From LC029 sp036676475 (GTDB taxonomy: Bacteria > Bacillota > Bacilli > Aneurinibacillales > RAOX-1): 64,000 nucleotides of DNA. Shown here in pieces: positions 8,355 through 15,797 of this stretch. Under the pieces are notes generated by a model that was given only the letters and a program-made list of their open reading frames with translations, was not told the DNA's origin and did no database searches. The translations under genes were made by a program, and so were the position numbers. Each line of letters begins with the position of its first letter. The stretch's first letter is position 1. The stretch is taken from contig JAKFCU010000036.1 in NCBI GenBank assembly GCA_036676475.1, positions 124,001-188,000 on the forward strand, in the 5' to 3' direction.

Positions 8355-9191
8355 ATGGAGCCATTTATCCTGGATCAACCGTCTTCATTGCTCCGATTAG
8401 CCATATGGGAAAGGGAGAATCCAAGCCTTGTTGCCGGTTTCACGACCCGAATAGGCGGGCAAAGCCAAAAACAAAACCCGTTTCACGCCATGAACTGTGG
8501 CCTTCATGTCGGAGATGATGCGCTGCAGGTTATTCAAAATCGTCGAAAACTATGTGATCTACTCCACTTCCCGTTTGACACTTGGACCTGTGCAGATCAG
8601 ATTCACAGCAATCAAGTAGCCATTATAGATCATAACCATGTTGGACGGGGAAGAGTTTCAATGGAAGATACCATCAAAGGAACGGACGGTCTGATTACAG
8701 GTGAACCTAATATTCTTCTTACTTCTTTTTACGCCGATTGTGTTCCGCTATTTTTTTACGTTCCTGTTCGAGGTGTGATAGGGATTGCTCATTCCGGTTG
8801 GAGGGGAACCGCAGCCAATATTGCGCAAAATATGGTTGACACTCTAAGAAATCACTATCAAGTTTTACCTGAACAGATTCAAGTAGCGATCGGCCCTTCC
8901 ATTGGGGTTTGCTGTTACGAGGTTGATGAGCAGGTTATTCAAGGCATAATGGGCCAAATGCAAGATTCCCAACCATCATCCTTCTTTACCCAAAAAATCA
9001 ATGGAAAATATACTATGGATCTAAAAGAGGCTAATACTATATTACTCAAACAAGCAGGTATTCCAGCTAAGCAGATCATATCTAGCCAGTGGTGTACGAG
9101 TTGCCGAACCGATCTATTCTTTTCCCACCGAAAGGAAGAAGGAAAAACGGGTCGTATGGCAGCCTTCATAGGCTGGCGTAAAGAGGTGTAA
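8355..9191 (+). CDS. pgeF: Polyphenol oxidase/laccase-domain protein PgeF (YlmD)
   Basis: A 278-residue member of the DUF152/YfiH family. Related enzymes act as purine nucleoside phosphorylase/adenosine deaminase-like hydrolases, and the E. coli member corrects L-Ser errors in peptidoglycan stems. Predicted metal ligands are His84 (in CADQIHSNQV), Cys129 (YADCVPLF) and His146 (IAHSGWRG). An upstream in-frame ATG at 8217 would add 46 unrelated residues. ATG 8355 behind CGGGAGGT gives the normal family N-terminus, although the 13-base spacing is long. It is followed by ylmE at once. Confidence 0.9.
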   Translation: MEPFILDQPSSLLRLAIWERENPSLVAGFTTRIGGQSQKQNPFHAMNCGLHVGDDALQVIQNRRKLCDLLHFPFDTWTCADQIHSNQVAIIDHNHVGRGRVSMEDTIKGTDGLITGEPNILLTSFYADCVPLFFYVPVRGVIGIAHSGWRGTAANIAQNMVDTLRNHYQVLPEQIQVAIGPSIGVCCYEVDEQVIQGIMGQMQDSQPSSFFTQKINGKYTMDLKEANTILLKQAGIPAKQIISSQWCTSCRTDLFFSHRKEEGKTGRMAAFIGWRKEV

Positions 9192-9194
9192 AGA

Positions 9195-9881
9195 TTGCAG
9201 CATATAAAGCAGTCCTTGATCGAAGTAAACCAAAAAATTCAAGCAGCGTGCAAGAGATCCAATCGGGATCCAAAGGAAATTAACATCGTGGCCGTAACTA
9301 AATATGTGAGTCTGCAAACGACGGAGGAAGCGCTAAATGAAGGCCTCATCCATATCGGGGAAAGCAAGGTCCAGGATGCCCTGCCTAAAAAGGAAAAATT
9401 AGGACTTCGTGGAGTGTGGCATTTCATTGGTCATTTGCAGACGAATAAGGTAAAGGATGTGATTGGACGATTTCCCTATGTTCATTCTTTGGATCGAAAA
9501 TCCTTGGCGAGTGAGATTGAAAAACGTGGGGAGCAAAAAGGGGTCGTTACCCAATGCTTCTTGCAAGTCAATGTTTCAGGCGAGGAATCAAAATATGGAT
9601 TGAATCCCAATCAAGTGTTGGAATTTGTCAAAAAAACAAGTAAGATGAAATATATAAATATATGTGGATTGATGACCATGGCTCCTTATGAAATGAAACC
9701 AGAAGACACCCGTCCTGTGTTTAGGAAGTTAAGGCTCATTCGGGATGAAATTAATAGTGTGGAAATTCCGAATGTTTCGATTGAACACTTATCCATGGGC
9801 ATGTCAAATGACTTTGAAGTGGCCATTGAAGAAGGAGCAACTTTCATTCGTTTGGGTTCTATTTTAGTCGGAAAAGAATAA
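9195..9881 (+). CDS. ylmE: PLP homeostasis protein YlmE (YggS/PROSC family)
   Basis: A 228-residue single-domain PLP-binding protein with the alanine-racemase-like TIM barrel fold. The lysine for PLP is Lys36 in IVAVTKYVS. The family signatures HFIGHLQTNKVK and SMGMSNDFEVAIEEGATFIRLG are present. Members have no clear catalysis; they buffer PLP and affect amino-acid balance. The start is TTG at 9195, three bases after the pgeF stop, with GAGGTG overlapping the end of pgeF, so the pair is coupled. It sits within the ylm cluster just before sepF. Confidence 0.94.
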   Translation: MQHIKQSLIEVNQKIQAACKRSNRDPKEINIVAVTKYVSLQTTEEALNEGLIHIGESKVQDALPKKEKLGLRGVWHFIGHLQTNKVKDVIGRFPYVHSLDRKSLASEIEKRGEQKGVVTQCFLQVNVSGEESKYGLNPNQVLEFVKKTSKMKYINICGLMTMAPYEMKPEDTRPVFRKLRLIRDEINSVEIPNVSIEHLSMGMSNDFEVAIEEGATFIRLGSILVGKE

Positions 9882-9897
9882 CATGGGGGTGAAATCC

Positions 9898-10350
9898 ATG
9901 GGCGTAATGAGCAAAATCATGGGATATTTAGGTTTATCTGGCGAGGAAGACTATGAAGAGGAGTTTGAGGAGCAACAACGTCCGGTTTCAAAACAAGAGC
10001 CTGAAGCGGAAGAAAGTTTCTCACAGCAAAAAAAAACCCGGAATAATGTGGTAAGCCTTCAACATGCTAAGGAGCAGGTGAGAATGGTGCTCGTCGAACC
10101 TAGATCCTATGAGGAAGTACAGGAAATCGCTGATCACCTCCGGTCAAGAAGACCCGTCATTATTAATTTGCAAAGAGTAAACCAAGAGCAAGCAAAAAGG
10201 ATTATTGACTTTATGAGTGGCACGATTTATGCCTTAAATGGTGATATCCAAAAGGTTGGTTTGAACATATTTATGTGTGCGCCGGATAATGTGGATATAC
10301 AAGGATCCATTTCCGACTTGCTAAATCAAGAGGATACATATCCCCGGTAG
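9898..10350 (+). CDS. sepF: Cell division protein SepF
   Basis: A 150-residue FtsZ-binding membrane anchor that shapes the division septum. The short N-terminal amphipathic helix (MGVMSKIMGYLGLS) targets the membrane. An acidic/Gln linker follows (about 15-60), then the conserved DUF552 core (about 65-145, VVLVEPRSYEEVQEIADHLR type, ending FMCAPDNVDI). The start was placed at ATG 9898 because GGGGGTG at 9886-9892 is spaced correctly for it; an ATG at 9883 would lie upstream of that site. It overlaps FtsA in function as an FtsZ tether. Confidence 0.94.
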   Translation: MGVMSKIMGYLGLSGEEDYEEEFEEQQRPVSKQEPEAEESFSQQKKTRNNVVSLQHAKEQVRMVLVEPRSYEEVQEIADHLRSRRPVIINLQRVNQEQAKRIIDFMSGTIYALNGDIQKVGLNIFMCAPDNVDIQGSISDLLNQEDTYPR

Positions 10351-10409
10351 ATTCATGAATATACATGTAAGAATCAAAGTTTTTACAGTGATGAACAGGG
10401 GGAAATGGA

Positions 10410-10676
10410 ATGATTCAAACCGTTGAAACTGTGATCCGTTTTATTCTGCAAATCTATACCTTCATGATTTTTGGGTATATTCTCTTATCTTGGATTCCAC
10501 AACTACGAGATTCCGCCATAGGCGATTTCTTGTCCAGAATGGTTGAGCCTTTTTTACGTCCATTTAAACAGATCATTCCTCCTATCGGTATGATTGATGT
10601 CTCAGCCATTGTGGCCTTATTCTCATTATATCTTGCTGAAGAAGGATTAATCTTTCTATTGCATCTCCTGGCCTGA
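10410..10676 (+). CDS. ylmG: YggT family membrane protein YlmG
   Basis: An 88-residue protein with two hydrophobic helices (about 5-28 and 63-86). The conserved loop between them carries LLSWIPQLRDSAIGDFL and MVEPFLRPFKQIIPPIG, diagnostic of YggT/YlmG. Cyanobacterial and plastid homologues affect nucleoid or thylakoid distribution; in Firmicutes the gene travels with sepF and ylmH, suggesting a septum or membrane role. The ATG is preceded by AGGGGGAAA. Confidence 0.92.
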   Translation: MIQTVETVIRFILQIYTFMIFGYILLSWIPQLRDSAIGDFLSRMVEPFLRPFKQIIPPIGMIDVSAIVALFSLYLAEEGLIFLLHLLA

Positions 10677-10687
10677 GGAACTTGGAT

Positions 10688-11464
10688 ATGAGTTGGTTGA
10701 ATCATTTTAGACAAGAAGAACACCCGTTTATTAAACGTGCTCTAGACTGGTTAGAACAGGTGGAACATCAACATTGGGAGAGGCTGACCGATTTTCTAGA
10801 CCCTAGACAAATTTTTATATTAAGAACATTAATGGTGAAATATCCTAATGTATCTTGTAGCTCCTTTGGCGGTTATGCTGAAGCGGAAAGATGTCGGGTC
10901 ATTCTTCACCAGGAGTATAGAGAGCCTAGCCAAGAAGATTTTGCTCTGTCTGGCTTTGAAGTGACAAGCCCCGCAGCTGGTTTTCAGCAATTGAAACATA
11001 AAGATTTTTTAGGTTCGCTCCTAGGCTGTGGATTGAAGAGGGACAAATTTGGGGATATCCTGGTACATCCAGGTCGGGTCCAAGTCATTGTTACCCAGGA
11101 AATTTCCGATTATTTGCACATTCATTTAAACCAGGTTCATCGGGTTCCGGTTATACTTGAGCCCATTGAACTAGGTTCTATCACTCCCTTTTTACTAGAA
11201 TGGAAACAAATGCACATTACGGTTCCCTCTCCGCGTGCAGATGTGGTGGTTGGAGATGTATTCCGGCTCTCGCGCTCTAAAGTATTGCCCCCCATTCGGG
11301 CTGGACATTTGAAAATTAATTGGATGATGGTCGACTCACCCTCCTATTCTTTAAAAGAAGGGGATATCATCTCCCTTCGTGGTTATGGCCGCTTTAAGAT
11401 ATTGAAGGAGGAAGGGATGACGAGAAAAGGAAATATCCGCTTAGAAGTGGGGATCTTGCTGTAG
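10688..11464 (+). CDS. ylmH: RNA-binding S4-domain protein YlmH
   Basis: A 258-residue protein with a two-part N-terminal region and a C-terminal S4 RNA-binding domain (about residues 178-240, including PSPRADVVVGDVFRLSRSK and KEGDIISLRGYGRFKI). YlmH of B. subtilis binds stalled 50S-peptidyl-tRNA complexes and provides a ribosome rescue route parallel to RqcH, which is also encoded in this window. ATG 10688 was chosen because GAGGA ends eight bases before it; a TTG at 10682 is in frame but too close. The Shine-Dalgarno overlaps the ylmG stop. Confidence 0.92.
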   Translation: MSWLNHFRQEEHPFIKRALDWLEQVEHQHWERLTDFLDPRQIFILRTLMVKYPNVSCSSFGGYAEAERCRVILHQEYREPSQEDFALSGFEVTSPAAGFQQLKHKDFLGSLLGCGLKRDKFGDILVHPGRVQVIVTQEISDYLHIHLNQVHRVPVILEPIELGSITPFLLEWKQMHITVPSPRADVVVGDVFRLSRSKVLPPIRAGHLKINWMMVDSPSYSLKEGDIISLRGYGRFKILKEEGMTRKGNIRLEVGILL

Positions 11465-11497
11465 CTGTAATACCAACAATTGACGGAGGTGAAGCCT

Positions 11498-11989
11498 GTG
11501 GCCTTAACACCACTAGACATTCATAACAAGGAATTTAGCAAATCTTTTCGCGGGTATGACGAAGATGAGGTGAACGAGTTTCTAGATCAGATCATCAAGG
11601 ATATGGAAATCCTCATGAAAGAGAAACGTGAAATGGAGGAGAAGCTGGCTGGAGTATCAGAACGACTTGGTCACTTTACCAATATTGAAGAAACCTTAAG
11701 CAAGTCTATTCTTGTTGCTCAAGAAACAGCTGAAGAAGTGAAGGCGAACGCTCGAAAAGAAGCTCAGCTAATCATTAAGGAAGCGGAAAAAAATGCGGAC
11801 CGCATCATTAATGAATCTCTGGTCAAATCACGGAAGGTTGCACTAGAAATTGAAGAGCTGAAGAAGAAAGCAACCGTATATCGAATTCGTTTTCGCAGTT
11901 TGTTAGAAGCACAGCTGGAAATGCTAGATACAGGCGATTGGGAAAAATTCGAAAAGATAGAAGAAGAAATGGCTTCAGAAAAAGCTTGA
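11498..11989 (+). CDS. divIVA: Cell pole/septum protein DivIVA
   Basis: A 163-residue coiled-coil protein that binds negatively curved membranes at septa and poles and positions the Min system and, in sporulation, the chromosome. The N-terminal domain LTPLDIHNKEFSKSFRGYDE matches the crossed-loop membrane-binding region. The rest is long coiled coil (about 30-70 and 75-160). GTG at 11498, six bases after GGAGGTGA, gives the canonical N-terminus; the upstream in-frame TTG at 11480 precedes the ribosome site and is rejected. It ends the ylm cluster. Confidence 0.95.
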   Translation: MALTPLDIHNKEFSKSFRGYDEDEVNEFLDQIIKDMEILMKEKREMEEKLAGVSERLGHFTNIEETLSKSILVAQETAEEVKANARKEAQLIIKEAEKNADRIINESLVKSRKVALEIEELKKKATVYRIRFRSLLEAQLEMLDTGDWEKFEKIEEEMASEKA

Positions 11990-12012
11990 GGATTATGCTT
12001 CTCTCCCTGAAC

Positions 12013-12041
12013 TTGATTTGGGTTCGGTTTAGAGGTATAAT
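12013..12041 (+). promoter_or_regulatory. Sigma-A promoter of ileS
   Basis: TTGATT at 12013-12018 and TATAAT at 12036-12041 are separated by exactly 17 bases. Transcription would start near 12049, leaving a leader of only about 40 bases, too short for a T-box. Confidence 0.72.
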
Positions 12042-12088
12042 TCAACGATTACGGTTGATCAAGATAATAGTAGGAGTGAAGAAATCGT

Positions 12089-14857
12089 ATGGATTATGGT
12101 AAAACGTTAAATTTACCAAAAACAGAGTTTCCTATGAGAGGAAATCTTCCCACAAAAGAACCTGAAATGCAAAAGTGGTGGGATGACATTGATATTTATC
12201 AAAAAGTACAAGAAAGAACAGCAGGCAGACCTAAATTTATTCTTCATGACGGACCCCCGTATGCGAATGGAGATATTCACATTGGACACGCCTTAAACAA
12301 GGTCCTTAAAGACATGATTGTCAGATTTAAGTCTATGAACGGCTTCGATTCTCCTTATGTACCTGGTTGGGATACACACGGATTGCCTATTGAGCATGCG
12401 ATCATAAAGAACGAAAAAATTGACCGTCATAAGGTTGGAGCAGCCGAGTTCAGGGAACGCTGTGCAGAATATGCCTACTCTTATGTCGATCGGCAGCGAG
12501 GACAATTTAGACGCCTGGGTGTGAGAGGCGATTGGGAAAATCCTTACATAACATTAAAGCCTGAATATGAAGCAAGGCAAATTCGCGTGTTCGGGGAAAT
12601 GGCAAAGAAGGGATATATTTATAAGGGGCTTAAGGCTGTTTATTGGTCCCCGTCTTCAGAGACGGCTCTTGCTGAAGCCGAGATTGAATACCATGATAAG
12701 CGCTCTGCTTCTATCTATGTCAAATTTGCTGTTGTGGATGGAAAAGAGAAGCTAGCTCAAGATGTCAAGGTCGTCATTTGGACTACGACACCATGGACCC
12801 TCCCTGCTAATCTTGCCATCGCGATCAATCCGGAATTGGAGTATTCCGTGGTAGAAGTAGGCACAGAGAAGTTTCTATTAGCTTCTGGATTATTAGAGAG
12901 CGTCTCTTCGATGTTGGGTTGGGATAATTTTAATGTTGTCCAGACTTATAAAGGTGAGGAATTAGAAGGAGTGGTATGCCAGCATCCGTTCTATGAGCGC
13001 ACTTCACCTGTTTTATTGGGGGAACATGTAACATTGGATGCAGGTACTGGCTGTGTTCACACAGCGCCTGGTCATGGTGAAGAGGACTTTAATCTGGGAC
13101 AGAAATACGGTCTTCCGATTCTATGCCCTGTCGATGACAAGGGTCATTTTACCAAGGAAGCTCCTGGCTTCGAAGGATTATTTTATGATGATGCTAACAA
13201 GATCATTACCGAAAAATTAAAAGAAGTGGGCGCCCTGCTTCATTTGAACTTTATTACTCACCAATATCCGCATGATTGGCGCAGTAAGCAACCTGTTATT
13301 TACCGTGCAACAGAACAATGGTTTGCATCCATTGATGGATTCCGTAATGAATTGCTCAAAGCGATTAAGGAAGTCAAATGGGTACCTGCATGGGGCGAGC
13401 AGCGTCTGCACAACATGGTAGCTGACCGCAACGATTGGTGTATTTCCAGACAAAGAGTATGGGGTGTACCTATTCCGATCTTCTTTTGCCGTGATTGTAA
13501 TGCGGAAATTATTAATGACGAGACGATTGACCATGTTGCCAATCTGTTTCGCAAAGAAGGTTCTCAAGCCTGGTTTACAAAAGATATTTCGGAACTTATG
13601 CCGATGGATAGTCAATGTCCGAAATGCGGTACAGCCGAATTCCGCAAAGAAACGGACATCATGGATGTTTGGTTTGATTCAGGTTCCAGTCATGAATCGG
13701 TATTGAATGAGCGGGAACAGCTTGCTTGGCCTGCTGATTTGTACTTAGAGGGATCTGACCAATATCGCGGATGGTTTAACTCTTCTTTATCCACAGCGGT
13801 TGCTGTTCATGGACGTGCACCGTATAAAGGAGTTCTTAGCCATGGATTTGTTCTGGATGGTGAAGGACGGAAAATGTCCAAATCTCTGGGGAATGTGGTT
13901 ATTCCTGCTGAAGTGATGAACAAGCTAGGGGCAGACATCCTGCGTTTATGGGTTGCTTCCGTGGATTATACAGCTGATGTACGGATTTCGGATAAAATCA
14001 TGACGCAAATCGCTGAGGTTTATCGAAAAATCCGTAACACTTTCCGCTTCCTGTTGGGGAATTTGGAAGGATATAACCCAGATCAAGATCGTGTAAGCTA
14101 TGAGGATATGCCTGAGTTGGATCAATATGTAATAATTAAAATGCAGCGTGTCATTGAACAAGCTCTAAAGGCTTATGATCAATATCAATTCCATTCGGTA
14201 TTCCAAGCCGTTCATAACTTCTGTACGATCGATCTAAGTCAATTCTATCTGGATGTTTCTAAGGATCGATTATACACAGAAGGCCCCAATTCGATGGCGA
14301 GACGGGCAGCACAAACCGTTATGTATGATGTGCTAGTTGATCTTGTCAAACTGATTACTCCTATTCTGCCGCACACAGCGGATGAAGTGTGGAAATATAT
14401 CCCAGGCGTAGATGCGATAAGCGCTCAGTTGACAGACATGCCTAAACCCATGGAAAATTTGAATTCTTCATTGGAGGAAAAATGGGATCAGCTGCGGGAA
14501 GTCCGCGATGATGTATTAAAGGCTTTAGAAGAAGCTCGCAGATTAAAAGTCATCGGGCATTCTCTTGGAGCATCTGTTCATTTATATCCAAATGAAACAA
14601 CGGCTGCGCTTCTACAAAAATTCCCACGGTTAGATGAGCTGTTTATCGTATCTGAAGTGAAAGTTCATCTCGAAGCCGCGCCAGTTGATGCCGTGAAATT
14701 TGAAAATATTGCGGTAAAGGCAGAACAAGCTGCTGGGGAAAAATGTGAGCGGTGCTGGATTGTGACTCCGGAGGTCGGAAAGGATGAAAATCATCCATCT
14801 ATTTGTCCACGATGTGCATCCGTCGTCCATGAGCATTATGCAGATATAAAAGAATAA
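12089..14857 (+). CDS. ileS: Isoleucyl-tRNA synthetase
   Basis: A 922-residue class I synthetase that charges tRNA-Ile. HIGH is at residues 64-67 and KMSKS at 595-599. The CP1 editing domain (WTTTPWTLPANLAIAINP region, about 230-400) removes valine. The C-terminal zinc knuckle has Cys886, Cys889, Cys906 and Cys909. Length and the C-terminal zinc site fit the bacterial type (mupirocin-sensitive class). It has its own sigma-A promoter and a strong terminator, so it is a monocistronic unit. Many Bacillales ileS genes carry a T-box leader; here there is no room for one. Confidence 0.98.
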   Translation: MDYGKTLNLPKTEFPMRGNLPTKEPEMQKWWDDIDIYQKVQERTAGRPKFILHDGPPYANGDIHIGHALNKVLKDMIVRFKSMNGFDSPYVPGWDTHGLPIEHAIIKNEKIDRHKVGAAEFRERCAEYAYSYVDRQRGQFRRLGVRGDWENPYITLKPEYEARQIRVFGEMAKKGYIYKGLKAVYWSPSSETALAEAEIEYHDKRSASIYVKFAVVDGKEKLAQDVKVVIWTTTPWTLPANLAIAINPELEYSVVEVGTEKFLLASGLLESVSSMLGWDNFNVVQTYKGEELEGVVCQHPFYERTSPVLLGEHVTLDAGTGCVHTAPGHGEEDFNLGQKYGLPILCPVDDKGHFTKEAPGFEGLFYDDANKIITEKLKEVGALLHLNFITHQYPHDWRSKQPVIYRATEQWFASIDGFRNELLKAIKEVKWVPAWGEQRLHNMVADRNDWCISRQRVWGVPIPIFFCRDCNAEIINDETIDHVANLFRKEGSQAWFTKDISELMPMDSQCPKCGTAEFRKETDIMDVWFDSGSSHESVLNEREQLAWPADLYLEGSDQYRGWFNSSLSTAVAVHGRAPYKGVLSHGFVLDGEGRKMSKSLGNVVIPAEVMNKLGADILRLWVASVDYTADVRISDKIMTQIAEVYRKIRNTFRFLLGNLEGYNPDQDRVSYEDMPELDQYVIIKMQRVIEQALKAYDQYQFHSVFQAVHNFCTIDLSQFYLDVSKDRLYTEGPNSMARRAAQTVMYDVLVDLVKLITPILPHTADEVWKYIPGVDAISAQLTDMPKPMENLNSSLEEKWDQLREVRDDVLKALEEARRLKVIGHSLGASVHLYPNETTAALLQKFPRLDELFIVSEVKVHLEAAPVDAVKFENIAVKAEQAAGEKCERCWIVTPEVGKDENHPSICPRCASVVHEHYADIKE

Positions 14858-14864
14858 AAGATAA

Positions 14865-14916
14865 AAGAGGCCGACCTAAAGGCAGAACTACCTTTAGGTC
14901 TAGGCCTCTTTTTTTT
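14865..14916 (+). terminator. Rho-independent terminator after ileS
   Basis: AAGAGGCC-ACCTAAAGG pairs with CCTTTAGGT-GGCCTCTT (small internal loop), followed by a run of T residues. Confidence 0.92.
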
Positions 14917-14921
14917 CTTCC

Positions 14922-14976
14922 GCATAGGAAAGTTTGATTCACTAAATCACTTTAGTGAACTCAAACTTTCCTATCG
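14922..14976 (+). repeat. Long near-perfect hairpin element
   Basis: ATAGGAAAGTTTGA (14924-14937) is repeated inverted at 14961-14974. Inside it, TTCACTAAA pairs with TTTAGTGAA, giving a stem of about 23 bp with one unpaired base. There is no T-tract, and a full terminator already lies just upstream. The outer ATAGGAAAGT resembles the CGGAAAGT end of the interspersed repeat family. It may be a small non-autonomous element. Confidence 0.7.
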
Positions 14977-15058
14977 GCATAAAAATTTTCCTCTTAACGC
15001 GGTCTGGCTTCTTCGATAAGTATTTTTCTACAAAAGTAGTGGGAAAATGACTGCATGA

Positions 15059-15093
15059 TTTGACAGACATTTCTAAATGATTATGACTATAAT
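15059..15093 (+). promoter_or_regulatory. Candidate Spo0A-type promoter of the glycan cassette
   Basis: A consensus TTGACA (15060-15065) and TATAAT (15088-15093) are separated by 22 bases, far beyond the normal 17 but like the Spo0A-activated spoIIG promoter. TTTGACAGA (15059-15067) matches 8 of 9 bases of the reverse 0A box TTYGACAAA and overlaps the -35. This suggests, but does not prove, activation at the start of sporulation. Confidence 0.42.
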
Positions 15094-15151
15094 ATGTAGG
15101 AGCAAACGGAACAGCAGTTTATTTAGCTGATACACAGGGAGTGGGAAGCTC

Positions 15152-15781
15152 GTGGATCATCAAATTTACGAACTTAGACGGAAGAAGTTTACTATCGAAC
15201 AGATTGCTGATTATCTGGGAATGACAGTAGGACAAGTAAAATATAGATTATACAGGAAAAGCAGCATCGCCGGTGAGATTCGACAAAACTCTATAGATGA
15301 AGAAAAGGATCAGGATAATCCACCGCCACCATTATATTATGGAAAAGATGAGATTACGCTGATGGTTCAAAGTCCAACCACTCTTTATACATATTGGGAA
15401 TTAACTTGGCCCTGCAGGAATTTAGTATCTGACTTTTTCCATACATCCTTTGAGCTATTGCCTAGGGCATTACGAGTCTATGATGTGACCGATATCTGGT
15501 TTGATGGAAAAAATGCGCATGAATATCAAGATATTTTTATTCAGCCAGATGCAGATAATTGGTTTATCTATGATGTCATGCCTGGAAGAACGTTTATCAT
15601 TGATTTAGGTATATTCTGGGAAGACCGATTTATACCCCTGGTCCGTTCCATGCCAAAATCAACCCCACCCAATCGGGAAGCAGGAGAATGGTGTGAATAT
15701 GTCCCTCTTGTTCGAAGCGATCCAAATGAACGGTTTAAACCAAGATGGTTTGAAAACTTTTCTACGTATTCTATCTACTAA
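15152..15781 (+). CDS. HTH plus DUF4912 protein
   Basis: A 209-residue protein. Residues about 4-36 (FTIEQIADYLGMTVGQVKY) look like a sigma-70 region 4/HTH segment. Residues about 62-190 match DUF4912: DEITLMVQSPTTLYTYWELT, then aromatic-rich strands and a VMPGRTFIIDLGI stretch, a beta-sandwich-like domain found beside glycan enzymes. No catalytic residues are evident. The start is GTG at 15152 behind GGGAGTGG. It is the first gene of the four-gene cassette, 16 bases before the GH57/GT4 gene. DUF4912 has no known function; binding of a glycan or a regulatory role is inferred from context only. Confidence 0.72.
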   Translation: MDHQIYELRRKKFTIEQIADYLGMTVGQVKYRLYRKSSIAGEIRQNSIDEEKDQDNPPPPLYYGKDEITLMVQSPTTLYTYWELTWPCRNLVSDFFHTSFELLPRALRVYDVTDIWFDGKNAHEYQDIFIQPDADNWFIYDVMPGRTFIIDLGIFWEDRFIPLVRSMPKSTPPNREAGEWCEYVPLVRSDPNERFKPRWFENFSTYSIY

Positions 15782-15797
15782 GTGAGGTGAAAGAGGA

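Noticed and set aside
11990..12088. T-box riboswitch before ileS
   Set aside because: Only 99 bases lie between divIVA and ileS and a promoter takes up part of them; no T-box sequence is seen.
13217..13615. 132-residue minus-strand ORF in ileS
   Set aside because: Antisense shadow of ileS with no independent signals.
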